DNA of 64,000 nucleotides from CBDATA01 sp965202845. Its GTDB lineage: Bacteria > Acidobacteriota > Vicinamibacteria > Marinacidobacterales > Marinacidobacteraceae. The notes below the pieces were generated by a model. That model had not been told where the DNA came from. It saw only the letters and a program-made list of their open reading frames with translations, and did no database searches. Where the stretch lies: assembly GCA_965202845.1 (NCBI GenBank), contig OZ241856.1:2604001-2668000 (forward strand), given 5' to 3'. Of this stretch, positions 29,148 through 37,811 are shown in pieces; position 1 is the first letter of the stretch, and each line of letters opens with the position of its first letter. The position numbers and the translations under genes are program-made.

Positions 29148-30830
29148 TCAGCCGGTCTTCCCGCCCCGCACCAGCCGCGCCCACGAATCCCGCAGCGACA
29201 CGGTGCGGTTCAGCGCCGGTCGGTCGCTTCGGTGGTCGACCTCGTCGGCCACGAAGTAGCCGTTCCGCTCCAGCTGGATGCGGTCGCCGGGCGCCAGGTC
29301 GGCGACCGCCGGCTCGACCATCGCCCCGGAAACCACCCGCACCGAGTCCGGGTTCAGGTCCTCCATGAAATCGCGCTCCGAACCCGGCGCCTCCACCCGG
29401 AACAGCCGGTCGTAGAGCCGCGCCTCGACCGGCTTCGCATGGGGCGCGGACACCCAGTGGATCGTCCCCCGCACCCGGCGGCCGTCGGGCGCGTTTCCGC
29501 CGCGGCTTTCCGGATCCAGCCGGGCGCGGATGGCGGTCACCGCGCCGTTTGCGTCCTTCTCGAAGCCGGTGCAGGTGATGAGCCAGGCGTACCGGAGCCG
29601 GACCTCCCGCCCCGGCGCCAGCCGGTGGAATCGCCGCGGCGGGTCCTCCATGAAGTCGGCCCGCTCGACCAGCAGCTCCCGCGAGAAGGGAACCTGCCGG
29701 CTTCCGGCTTCCGGGTCCTCCGGGTTGTTCACCGCCGGGAAGGTTTCCTCCCTGCCCTCCGGATAGTTTTCGATGACCAGCCGAACCGGGTCCAGCACCC
29801 CCATCAGCCGCGGCGCGGTCCGGTTCAACTCCTCCCGCACCGCGTGTTCCAGGAGCGCGATGTCCACCACGCTCTCGCGCTTGGCGACCCCGATCCGTTC
29901 GCAGAAGGCGCGGATGGCCGCCGGGGGGACGCCGCGCCGCCGCATCCCGGCGAGGGTCGGCATCCGCGGGTCGTCCCAGCCGGACACCGCGCCGGACTCG
30001 ACCAGCCGGAGCAGCCGCCGCTTGCTCAGCGCCGTGTAACCCAGGTTCAGCCGGGCGAACTCGATCTGCCGCGGGATGAACGGGGCTTCGGCCTCCCGCA
30101 CGCACCAGTCGTAGAGCGGCCGGTGCGCCTCGAACTCGAGGGTGCACAGCGAATGGGTGATCCCCTCCAGCGCGTCGGAGAGCGCATGGGCGAAGTCGTA
30201 GAGCGGGTAGATGTTCCAGGCGTCGCCGGTGCGGTGGTGGCGGGCGCGCCGAATGCGGTAGAGGGTGGGGTCCCGCAGGTTCAGGTTGGGCGAGGCCATG
30301 TCGAGCCGCGCCCGCAGCGCGTGGCTGCCGTCGGGAAACTCCCCGGCCCGCATCCGCCGGAACAGGTCCAGGTTCTCGGCGACGGAGCGGTCGCGGAACG
30401 GACTCTCGACCCCCGGCGTCCCCGGCGTCCCCCGGGTCGACCGCACCTCCTCGGGACTCCGGCTCTCCACGTAGGCCCGGCCCTTGCGGATCAGGACTTC
30501 GGCGAAGTCGTAGAGCTGCTGGAAGTAGTCGGAGGCGAAGCGCGCCTTCCCGTGCGGGTGGTAGCCCAGCCACTCCAGATCCCGGGCGATCGCCTCCACA
30601 TAGAGGCTCTCCTCCTTCTCCGGGTTCGTGTCGTCGTAGCGGAGGTTGCAGGTTCCGCCGTTCTCTTCGGCGACCCCGAAGTTCAGAACGATGGACTTCG
30701 CGTGGCCGATGTGCAAGAAGCCGTTCGGCTCCGGCGGAAAGCGGGTGGCGACCCGGCCGTCGTGCTTTCCGGCGGCCCGATCCGCCTGGACGATCTCCCG
30801 GATGAAGTCAGAGGGAGCGGAATCGGACAC
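29148..30830 (-). CDS. glnS: Glutaminyl-tRNA synthetase
   Basis: 560 residues. Charges tRNA-Gln directly. Class I signatures: HIGH as PPEPNGFLHIGHAKS near residue 35, and the KMSKS-equivalent TALSKRRLLRLV near residue 270. GlnRS-specific parts are TRFPPEPNG, LNLRDPTLYRIRRA and the C-terminal beta-barrels (FRVEAPGSERDFMEDLNP, QLERNGYFVADE). GTG 30830 was chosen because it starts two residues before the conserved SAPSDFIREIV. It lies 5 nt after the cytochrome gene and is probably co-transcribed. Confidence 0.96.
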   Translation of the reverse strand: MSDSAPSDFIREIVQADRAAGKHDGRVATRFPPEPNGFLHIGHAKSIVLNFGVAEENGGTCNLRYDDTNPEKEESLYVEAIARDLEWLGYHPHGKARFASDYFQQLYDFAEVLIRKGRAYVESRSPEEVRSTRGTPGTPGVESPFRDRSVAENLDLFRRMRAGEFPDGSHALRARLDMASPNLNLRDPTLYRIRRARHHRTGDAWNIYPLYDFAHALSDALEGITHSLCTLEFEAHRPLYDWCVREAEAPFIPRQIEFARLNLGYTALSKRRLLRLVESGAVSGWDDPRMPTLAGMRRRGVPPAAIRAFCERIGVAKRESVVDIALLEHAVREELNRTAPRLMGVLDPVRLVIENYPEGREETFPAVNNPEDPEAGSRQVPFSRELLVERADFMEDPPRRFHRLAPGREVRLRYAWLITCTGFEKDANGAVTAIRARLDPESRGGNAPDGRRVRGTIHWVSAPHAKPVEARLYDRLFRVEAPGSERDFMEDLNPDSVRVVSGAMVEPAVADLAPGDRIQLERNGYFVADEVDHRSDRPALNRTVSLRDSWARLVRGGKTG

Positions 30831-30835
30831 CCTGG

Positions 30836-31525
30836 CTAACGCACTTCCGGGCCGCCGCGCCGGTCGTCCCGGACGAAGCGGTCGCGGGCGGGCATCGCGA
30901 TCCGGGGCAGGGAGTCCCGGTCCAGCGTCTCCCCCGGCTCCAGGATTCCGTTCAGATGCAGGACGAACGCAGTCAGGGCGTAGACATCGTCCGGCGGCAG
31001 GGTTCCCGGCGCCGCCTGGGGCATCGCCCGCCGGATGTAGTCGAAGAGCGTGGTGGCGTAAGGCCAATAGCTGCCGACCGTGATCGGCCAGCTCCGATCC
31101 TCGCCGAACGGGAACGCATCGCCGGGAACCCGGCCCGCCAGCGCTTCGAACTCGGCGCCCTCGCCCCGCGCCCCGTGGCACTGGACGCACTGGAGCCGGT
31201 AGAGCGTCTCGCCGCGCTCGACGGTTCCCGAACCGGGGGGCAGCCCGTCCCCGTCCGGTCCGATGTCGATGTCCCAGAGCGCGATCCGCTCCGGGGAGGC
31301 CGGTTCGCCGAAGCCGAACGCGGGCATGTCTTCCAGCGAAGCCAGCGCCCGCCGCCGGGACTCCTCGAGGGCGGCGCGTTCCCCCTCGTCGAGCAGCCCC
31401 GGCATCCCCGGGTGCAGCTCGGGCCGGAACATCGGCGGCGGGGCTTCGACCGGCGGCGGCAGCGGTTCCGGTTCGCCGCAGGCGAGCAGCAGAAGCAGCA
31501 GCGGGGACGCCGGCCTACCCGACAA
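30836..31525 (-). CDS. Monoheme cytochrome c lipoprotein, partner of the sulfite dehydrogenase
   Basis: 229 residues. Short lipoprotein signal (SPLLLLLLACGEP), then a linker, then one c-type heme site YRLQCVQCHGARGEG near residue 110. The distal part has MPQAAPGTLPPDDVYALTAF, which supplies the Met ligand and the typical DVYALTAFVL helix of SoxD/SorB-type cytochromes. It likely accepts electrons from the molybdenum subunit encoded directly upstream. The TTG start at 31525 overlaps that gene by 11 bases. Confidence 0.85.
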   Translation of the reverse strand: MSGRPASPLLLLLLACGEPEPLPPPVEAPPPMFRPELHPGMPGLLDEGERAALEESRRRALASLEDMPAFGFGEPASPERIALWDIDIGPDGDGLPPGSGTVERGETLYRLQCVQCHGARGEGAEFEALAGRVPGDAFPFGEDRSWPITVGSYWPYATTLFDYIRRAMPQAAPGTLPPDDVYALTAFVLHLNGILEPGETLDRDSLPRIAMPARDRFVRDDRRGGPEVR

Positions 31526-32711
31526 AAAAGACCTGCCCGTCCGGCTCCACCCGCCATTCCCGGATCTGGTTGAAGTGGTAGCGGGTCCAGGAGGAGCGCG
31601 CCGCGTGGAGCTGCTCGCGGGTCGGCTGCACGTAGCCGGTCTCGTCAGTGGCGCGGCTCATCAGCGTGGCCCGCCGCCCGTTCCAGTTCCAGAGCTTGCG
31701 GAAGCGGGTGTGGCACTTGGGCAGCACCGGCTCCTGCAGCTCGGCGTCCTCCCAGGAGGCGCCGCCGTCGGCGGAGACTTCCACTCGGACGATCCGGCCC
31801 CGCCCGGTCCAAGCGAGCCCGCGGATCTCCCGCCAGCCCGGCTCCCCGAGCCGCTCCGGCCAGACCGGAGAGGTGATCAGCGACTTGGCGTCCATCGTGA
31901 AGCTGAACATCCGCGCCTTGCCGCCGGAAAGCGGGTCGGTGTACTTGGAGGTCTCCTCCCGGGTCATGAACGGGCGGTCCGCCAGCTCCAGCCGGCGCAG
32001 CCACTTCACCGAGGCGTTCCCCTCCCAGCCGGGGAGGAAGAGCCGCACCGGGTAGCCCTGCTCCGGGCGCAGCGGCTCCCCGTTTTGGGCGTAGGCGAGG
32101 ATCGCGTCGTCCCACGCCTTCTCCATCGGGATGGAGCGGGTCATCACCGCGGCGTCCATCCCCTCGGCGAGGAACCAGGTCGCCTGCGGGAGCGCGCCGA
32201 TCTCGCGGAAGAGCAGCTTCAGCGGGACTCCGGTCCACTCGCTGGCGCTGGTGAGGCCGTCCATCTCCTGCGGACTCATCTCCCGGAGGCGCCCTCCCCG
32301 GTTCCGGAACGCGGTCCCGCCGTTCCCGGAGCACTCCAGAAACCGCAGCCGCGACTCCGCCGGAAACCGCTTGAGGTCGGCGAGCCGGAAGACGGTCGGC
32401 CGCTCCACCATCCCGTGGACGACCAGCTCCCAGCGCTCCGGGTCAATGTTCGGAATCCCGCCGTGATGCCGTTCGAAGTGGAGGTCGGCGGGCGTGAGGA
32501 TGCCCTGGAGGTACTCGAGCGGGGTGCGGGAGGACGCCGAGGGTTCGGGCCGGCTGACGAGCCGCTCCGGGGTCTCGAAAACCGAGCGGGCGCCGAGCGG
32601 ACTCGGAATCCGCCCCTGCATCTTCGTCGGATCCTCGGGCGCCCGGGGGCGACTGGCGGCGATTCCGGCAATTCCAGCGATTCCGGCGAGCGCTTCCCGG
32701 CGTTTGACCAT
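31515..32711 (-). CDS. Molybdopterin sulfite dehydrogenase (SoxC/SorA family)
   Basis: 398 residues. An N-terminal KRREALAGIAGIAGIAAS looks like a short Tat-type signal. The oxidoreductase molybdopterin domain has the Mo-ligand Cys in LRFLECSGNGGTAFRNRGG, RPEQGYPVRLFLPGWEGN, and the C-terminal dimerisation domain (GLAWTGRGRIVRVEVSADGG, KCHTRFRKLWNWNG, DETGYVQPT). It would oxidise sulfite to sulfate in the periplasm and pass electrons to the cytochrome. Starts at 32711 or 32723 are both possible; neither has a good ribosome site. Confidence 0.9.
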   Translation of the reverse strand: MVKRREALAGIAGIAGIAASRPRAPEDPTKMQGRIPSPLGARSVFETPERLVSRPEPSASSRTPLEYLQGILTPADLHFERHHGGIPNIDPERWELVVHGMVERPTVFRLADLKRFPAESRLRFLECSGNGGTAFRNRGGRLREMSPQEMDGLTSASEWTGVPLKLLFREIGALPQATWFLAEGMDAAVMTRSIPMEKAWDDAILAYAQNGEPLRPEQGYPVRLFLPGWEGNASVKWLRRLELADRPFMTREETSKYTDPLSGGKARMFSFTMDAKSLITSPVWPERLGEPGWREIRGLAWTGRGRIVRVEVSADGGASWEDAELQEPVLPKCHTRFRKLWNWNGRRATLMSRATDETGYVQPTREQLHAARSSWTRYHFNQIREWRVEPDGQVFFVG

Positions 32712-32744
32712 GAGGGGAGGCATTATCGCCGCAAACGCCGTCGC

Positions 32745-32750
32745 TATACT
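32745..32750 (+). promoter_or_regulatory. -10-like TATACT of the rubrerythrin operon
   Basis: GCTATACTG is the strongest match to a -10 in the gap between the divergent sulfite dehydrogenase and rubrerythrin genes. It lies 62 nt before the rubrerythrin ATG. Confidence 0.5.
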
Positions 32751-32812
32751 GCCGGTTGCGAATCCAGCGCGGGGCGCGCGCCCCCGCAAAAACACGACGA
32801 GGGAGACTCCAC

Positions 32813-33232
32813 ATGGCCAGCCTGAAGGGAACGAAGACCCACCAGAACCTCAAGGACGCCTTTTCCGGCGAATCGCAGGCGAACCGTCGCTATCTGTACT
32901 TCGCCAAGCAGGCCGACGTGGAGGGCTACCCGGACGTCGCCGGGAATTTTCGCGAGACCGCCGAGGGCGAGACCGGGCACGCGCACGGGCACCTCGACTA
33001 CCTCCGCAAGGTGGGCGATCCGGCGACCGACCTGCCCATCGGGGACACCGTCGAGAACCTCCAGGCGGCGGTGGCCGGCGAGACCTACGAGTACACCGAC
33101 ATGTACCCCGGCATGGCGAAGACCGCCCGCGAGGAGGGATTCGACGAGATCGCCGACTGGTTCGAGACCCTCGCCAAGGCGGAGAAATCGCACGCCGGGC
33201 GCTTCCAGCGCTTCCTCGACGAAATCAGTTGA
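32813..33232 (+). CDS. Rubrerythrin-like diiron protein
   Basis: 139 residues. A four-helix ferritin-like domain with two ExxH-type diiron half-sites: SGESQANRRYLYFAK with ETAEGETGHAHGHL, and AVAGETYEYTDMYP with TLAKAEKSHAGRF. No C-terminal rubredoxin domain. It probably detoxifies peroxide. It is the first gene of a conserved trio with an Fe-S oxidoreductase and DUF3501, a set known in many proteobacteria and others. GAGGGAGA precedes the ATG. Confidence 0.9.
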   Translation: MASLKGTKTHQNLKDAFSGESQANRRYLYFAKQADVEGYPDVAGNFRETAEGETGHAHGHLDYLRKVGDPATDLPIGDTVENLQAAVAGETYEYTDMYPGMAKTAREEGFDEIADWFETLAKAEKSHAGRFQRFLDEIS

Positions 33233-34590
33233 ACCCCAAAGCGGCGCCGCCGCCGTCGGTGCTGCCCGGCCCGGACCTCAGCTACGACCCGCTGGATCCG
33301 GTCTATTTCGACCCGGCGAGCCTGCGCCGGGAGATGGACCGGGTTTTCGACGTCTGCCACGGGTGCCGCATGTGCTTCAAGTACTGCGACTCGTTCCGCG
33401 ACCTCTTCCAGATCATCGACGAGGCGCGGGAGGGGGATCCGCGCGCGCTTTCGCCCGGCGAGCAGGACCAGGTGATGGCCGGCTGCTTCCAGTGCAAGCA
33501 GTGCGAGTTCGCCTGTCCGTACACCCCGGGCAAGGGCCACGAGTTCCAGCTGGACTTCCCGAAGCTGGTCCACCGGCACGCCGCCGTCCGCCGCCGGGAG
33601 CGCCCGCCCCGGGGCCGGGAGGCCCTTCGGGACGCCATCCTGACCGACCCGGACCGCGGCGGCCGCCTCCAGCGCCGCCTGCCGGTGATGCTGACCGTGC
33701 TCCAGAACACCGCCCCGGCCCGCTACTGCATGGAGAAGCTGACGGGCATCCACCGCGAAAAGCAGCTCCCGCCGTTCGCCCGCGAGTCGTTCGACGACTG
33801 GGCGACCGCGCATCGTCCGGCGCCCCGGCCGCCCGGCGAACAGGAGGCGGTGCTCTTCCCGACCTGCTACGTGCAGAACAACGAGCCGGACATCGGCAAG
33901 GACACCCTCGAGGTTCTCGACCGCAACCAGGTGTCCGTCGACTGCGTCCCCGGCCTCGGCTGCTGCGGGATGCCGGCCTGGGAGGCCGGGGACCTGGACC
34001 GGGTGCGCCAGGCCGCCCGCCGCAACCTGGAAGTCCTCGCGCCGTACGTCGAGGCCGGCGCCCGGGTGCTGGCGGTGGGGCCGACCTGCTCCATGCTCAT
34101 GCGCAAGGAGTACCCGGAGCTGGCGGATCGTCCCGACCGGGAGCGCGCCGCCCGGGTCGCCGCCGCGGTGCGGGACCCGTCGGAGCACCTCTGGAGCCTG
34201 CGGCGCGAGCCGCGCTTCCACACCGGCTTCCGCTCCACCCCGAACGGGCGGGTGGCCTACCACGCTCCCTGCCACCTGCGCGCCCAGGGGTCCGGCTTTC
34301 GCGCCCGCGACCTGATCCGCAAGATTCCCGGCGTCACTCCGGTGGCGACCCTGGAATGTTCGGGGCACGACGGAACCTGGGCGATGAAGGTCGAGGGCTT
34401 CGAGGCTTCCCGGCGGATCGGGAAGAAGGCGTTCGATTCGATGCGCGAGGCGGAAGCCGACTACTGGGCCACCGACTGCCCGCTGGCCGCCATCCAGTTC
34501 GAGCAGCACGCCGGAACGCGCCCGATGCATCCGATGACCCTTCTGGCCCGGGCCTACCGCGAGGACGGCTTCCCGACGAAGTTGCCATGA
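33229..34590 (+). CDS. GlpC/HdrB-like iron-sulfur oxidoreductase
   Basis: 453 residues. Two 4Fe-4S clusters: VCHGCRMCFKYC and GCFQCKQCEFACPY near residues 40-95. Two CCG domains follow: CYVQNNEPDIGKDT...GLGCCGMPAWEAG, and APCHLRAQG...CSGHDGTWAMK. This is the (Fe-S)2-binding, heterodisulfide-reductase-like type. It may reduce the rubrerythrin diiron centre, as inferred from the conserved gene trio. The likely start is TTG 33229, which overlaps the rubrerythrin stop; no other start fits the N-terminus. Confidence 0.87.
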   Translation: MNPKAAPPPSVLPGPDLSYDPLDPVYFDPASLRREMDRVFDVCHGCRMCFKYCDSFRDLFQIIDEAREGDPRALSPGEQDQVMAGCFQCKQCEFACPYTPGKGHEFQLDFPKLVHRHAAVRRRERPPRGREALRDAILTDPDRGGRLQRRLPVMLTVLQNTAPARYCMEKLTGIHREKQLPPFARESFDDWATAHRPAPRPPGEQEAVLFPTCYVQNNEPDIGKDTLEVLDRNQVSVDCVPGLGCCGMPAWEAGDLDRVRQAARRNLEVLAPYVEAGARVLAVGPTCSMLMRKEYPELADRPDRERAARVAAAVRDPSEHLWSLRREPRFHTGFRSTPNGRVAYHAPCHLRAQGSGFRARDLIRKIPGVTPVATLECSGHDGTWAMKVEGFEASRRIGKKAFDSMREAEADYWATDCPLAAIQFEQHAGTRPMHPMTLLARAYREDGFPTKLP

Positions 34591-35171
34591 GAAGTGAAGA
34601 ACCCCGGTTTCCGGTGCTCCGGGAGGAGATCCTTGATTTCGAGACCTACGGCGACCAGCGCGACCGGATTCGCGCGTCGGCGATGGCGGCCAAGGATCGC
34701 CGCCGCGTCCACGCCGGCCCGCACCTCACCTTCCTGTTCGAGAACCACGAGACCATCCGCTACCAGGCGCTCGAGATGGTGCGCGCCGAGCGCATCGTCC
34801 GGGAGGCCGACATCCTCCACGAGCTCGCCACCTACAACGAGCTCCTGGGGCGCCCCGGCGGCCTGGGCGCCACCCTGCTCATCGAGATCGACGACCGGGC
34901 GGAGCGCGACCGCCTGCTCCGCCAGTGGAAGGGGCTGGTCGAGCGGCTCTTCGTCCGCCTGCCCGACGGGCGCCGCCAGCCCGCCTCCTTCGACCCCCGC
35001 CAGGTCGGGGAGGATCGGGTCTCCGCCGTCCAGTACCTGCGCTTCGACACCGGCGGCACGGTTCCGGTCGCCGTCGGCTGCGACCTCCCCGGGATCGAGG
35101 TGGAGGCCGAACTCACCGCCGATCAGCGGGCGGCGCTCGCCGAGGATATGGCGGAAGGTCGAAACGGGTAG
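34587..35171 (+). CDS. DUF3501 protein
   Basis: 194 residues. EILDFETYGDQRDRIRASAM, GPHLTFLFENHETIRYQALEMVRAER and the DEP-like GRPGGLGATLLIEIDD segment match DUF3501. The domain almost always follows the rubrerythrin and GlpC-like genes and is presumed to be an accessory of that system; no activity is known. ATG 34587 overlaps the previous stop by 4 bases. The cytoplasmic, soluble character suggests a chaperone or scaffold role. Confidence 0.85.
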   Translation: MRSEEPRFPVLREEILDFETYGDQRDRIRASAMAAKDRRRVHAGPHLTFLFENHETIRYQALEMVRAERIVREADILHELATYNELLGRPGGLGATLLIEIDDRAERDRLLRQWKGLVERLFVRLPDGRRQPASFDPRQVGEDRVSAVQYLRFDTGGTVPVAVGCDLPGIEVEAELTADQRAALAEDMAEGRNG

Positions 35172-35216
35172 AATCCCAAGCCCCGTCGGATGGAACCGGG
35201 GGAGGAAACGCTCGTT

Positions 35217-36149
35217 GTGACCAGATTCCGCTTGAAATCCATTGCCCTGGGGGCGCTCGCCCTCCTGCTGCTGGCCGCCGCCCAGCGCGGCATCGTGCGC
35301 GGCCAGATCACCGACCCGGATGGTCAGCCGCTGGAAGGCGTCCAGGTGACGCTCGAGCTGGCCGACGGCGGCGGCGGCCGCACGAACGCCACCACCGGCG
35401 ACGACGGGCGCTTCACCCGCCCCGGCGTGCGGCTCGGCAACTACCGGGTCAGCTTCGAGCTGGAGGGCTACGAACCCCTCCAAGTGTTCGTGACGGTGGG
35501 GTCGGCGCCGGCGCGGATCAACCAGACCATGATTCCGCTGCCGGAGGGCGTGCTCAGCCAGAAGCAGGCGGCGGAAGCCGATTTTCATCTCCAGGAGGCC
35601 CAGACCGCCTTCACCAACGGGGACTACGCGAAGGCCGCCGAAGGGTTCCGGGCCTTCATCGAGCTGGCGCCCGACCAGGGCGCCGCGTGGTTCAACCTCG
35701 CCTCCGCCTACGAGCAGAACGGAGACATGCTCGAAGCGATCGACGCCTACGAGAAGGCGGCGGAGCTGGACCCCGCCATGCGCCAGGGCCTCCTGTCGGT
35801 GGCCGCCATGTACGGCGGCATCCGGGAATGGGAGCAGGCGATGGCCACCTACGACCGGGTGATGGACCTGATCGAGAACAACGCGGTCATCCTGTTCAAC
35901 TACGCCGTCTTCGCCAGCAACTCCGAAAACGACGCGGTAGCTTCCGAATTCTTCGGCAAGGCCATCGAGGCGGACCCCGACTTCGCCGTCGCCTGGTACC
36001 AGCTCGGCATGCTGAAGATGCGGCTCGAGGACCACGAGGGCGCAAAGGCCGCGTTCGAGCGCTTCCTCGAGCTGGACCCCGACAGCCCCCAGGCGGTCGC
36101 CGCCCAGGAGCTTCTCGACCAGATCCGCTCCGACGGGGGCGTCTGCTGA
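35217..36149 (+). CDS. Secreted protein with carboxypeptidase-regulatory-like domain and TPRs
   Basis: 310 residues. The signal peptide KSIALGALALLLLAAAQ is followed by an Ig-like sandwich (IVRGQITDPDGQPLEGVQVT, GDDGRFTRPGVRLGNYRVSF), then four to five TPRs from about residue 115 (AAWFNLASAYEQNGDMLEAI and similar). Proteins of this build are abundant in Acidobacteriota. GTG 35217 was chosen because GGAGG lies 11 nt upstream and the signal starts right after it; ATG-like GATGG at 35190 is the alternative. Probably a periplasmic scaffold. Confidence 0.8.
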   Translation: MTRFRLKSIALGALALLLLAAAQRGIVRGQITDPDGQPLEGVQVTLELADGGGGRTNATTGDDGRFTRPGVRLGNYRVSFELEGYEPLQVFVTVGSAPARINQTMIPLPEGVLSQKQAAEADFHLQEAQTAFTNGDYAKAAEGFRAFIELAPDQGAAWFNLASAYEQNGDMLEAIDAYEKAAELDPAMRQGLLSVAAMYGGIREWEQAMATYDRVMDLIENNAVILFNYAVFASNSENDAVASEFFGKAIEADPDFAVAWYQLGMLKMRLEDHEGAKAAFERFLELDPDSPQAVAAQELLDQIRSDGGVC

Positions 36150-36170
36150 CCCGGAGGAGGGTTTTTTCAA

Positions 36171-37811
36171 ATGGTTCGCTACCGATTTCTTATCGTCGCC
36201 CTGGCGGGCTCCCTGGGCTTCGCCGAAGAGAACACCACGGACCTGACGGTCCCGCTCCACGACCGCCTGGGCGAGGTGACGTTCCCGGTCAGCGGGATGT
36301 CCGAGCTGGGGCAGAGGTACTTCGACCAGGGGTTCCGGCTGGTGTACGCCTTCTGGATGGCCGAAGCGCGCCGCTCCTTCGACGAGGCGGCGCGGTTGGA
36401 CCCCGACGCGCCGATGGCGCACTGGGGCCGCGCGCTCGCCTACGGTCCCTATCTCAACCGGGGCGCCCCGCCGGAGAGCCAGCTCCAGACCGCCTGGGAG
36501 GCCATCAGCCGGGCCCGGGAGCTTTCCGGTTCGGCGACCCCCCGGGAGCAGGCGATGATCGAGGCGCTCGCCGCCCGCTACGCCGAGGACCCGGCCGCCG
36601 AACGGGCGCCGCTCGACAAGGCGTACTACGAAAAGGCCCGGGAACTCGCCGAAACGTGGCCGGACGACGTGGACCTCCAGGTGCTCGCCGCCGCCGCCTG
36701 GATGAACACCACCCGCTGGAATTACTGGGACGACGACGGAAAGCCGCTCACCGACGGCACCGAATGGCTGGTCGCGCAGCTGGAGCGCGCCCTCGCCATG
36801 GACCCGCAGCATCCGGGCGCCATCCACTACTACATCCACGCGGTGGAGGCGTCCGACGACCTGGACCGCGCCGTCCCCTACGCCCGCCGGTTGCCCCGGA
36901 CCATGCCGGGCGCCGCCCATCTGGTGCACATGGGATCGCACATCCTGATCCAGACCGGCAACTACGACGAGGCGGCGGACTTCAACCTCGACGCCTCGGC
37001 GGTGGACGAGCTCTACATCGGGATGCCGGACCAGGAAGGCCGCTACCCGGTGGGCTCCTATCAGCACAATGTGCACTTCGCCTGGTCCGCCGCCCAGTTC
37101 GAGGGGCGCAGCGCGGTCGCGCTCCAGCAGGCGCACAAGCTCCGCGACAAGGTGCGGGTCCAGGTCGCCCCGAACGCCATCGAGGATTCCTCGCGCTCCC
37201 AGCTCTTCCTTTCCATTCCGCTCTTCGCCGAAGCCCGCTTCGGAAACTGGGACAACATCCTGAACGAGCCGGCGCCCCGGACCGAGTACCTGTTCGAGAC
37301 CGCGATCTGGCACTACGCGCGGGGCATGGCGCGCGCCGCGACCGGCGACCGGAAGGCGGCCGAGGAGCACCGGCAGGCGGTGGCGGCGATCGCCGACGAC
37401 GAGAAGCTGCCGGGAATGGGCCGGGTCTCCGCCCGCGACATGCTGCGCCTCGCCGCCACTGCGCTTGAAGGCGACATCGCCCGGCGCGCCGGGGATCCCG
37501 ACCGCGCGATCCCGCTGTTCGAGGAGGCCATCCACATCCAGGACAACCTCGCCTACACCGAGCCGCCGCCCTGGTACATGCCGATGCGCCAGGCGCTCGG
37601 CGCCGCGCTGCTGGATGCGGGGCGCCCGGAGCACGCGGAAGCCGCCTTCCGCGAGGACCTGGGCCGCTGGCCGGAGAACGGCTGGTCGCTCTTCGGGCTG
37701 CTTCAGTCGCTCCGCGCCCAGGGGCGCATCGACGAGGCCGAGCGGGTGCAGCGCCGCTTCCTCCGCGCCTGGGCGCGCGCCGACGTGGTGCTCACCAGCC
37801 CGACCTTCTGA
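36171..37811 (+). CDS. Secreted TPR repeat protein
   Basis: 546 residues. Ribosome site GGAGGAGG 10 nt before ATG. A signal peptide (FLIVALAGSLGFAEE) is followed by repeated helical hairpins of the TPR type; AHWGRALAYGPYLNRGAPP, AIHYYIHAVEASDDLDRA, LVHMGSHILIQTGNYDEA and HNVHFAWSAAQFEGR are conserved in a widespread family of unknown function, often in pairs with other TPR proteins. The many His and Trp residues in the YxIH and MxSH motifs hint at metal or ligand binding (inference). It forms an operon with the preceding gene and meets the histidine kinase tail to tail. Confidence 0.82.
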   Translation: MVRYRFLIVALAGSLGFAEENTTDLTVPLHDRLGEVTFPVSGMSELGQRYFDQGFRLVYAFWMAEARRSFDEAARLDPDAPMAHWGRALAYGPYLNRGAPPESQLQTAWEAISRARELSGSATPREQAMIEALAARYAEDPAAERAPLDKAYYEKARELAETWPDDVDLQVLAAAAWMNTTRWNYWDDDGKPLTDGTEWLVAQLERALAMDPQHPGAIHYYIHAVEASDDLDRAVPYARRLPRTMPGAAHLVHMGSHILIQTGNYDEAADFNLDASAVDELYIGMPDQEGRYPVGSYQHNVHFAWSAAQFEGRSAVALQQAHKLRDKVRVQVAPNAIEDSSRSQLFLSIPLFAEARFGNWDNILNEPAPRTEYLFETAIWHYARGMARAATGDRKAAEEHRQAVAAIADDEKLPGMGRVSARDMLRLAATALEGDIARRAGDPDRAIPLFEEAIHIQDNLAYTEPPPWYMPMRQALGAALLDAGRPEHAEAAFREDLGRWPENGWSLFGLLQSLRAQGRIDEAERVQRRFLRAWARADVVLTSPTF

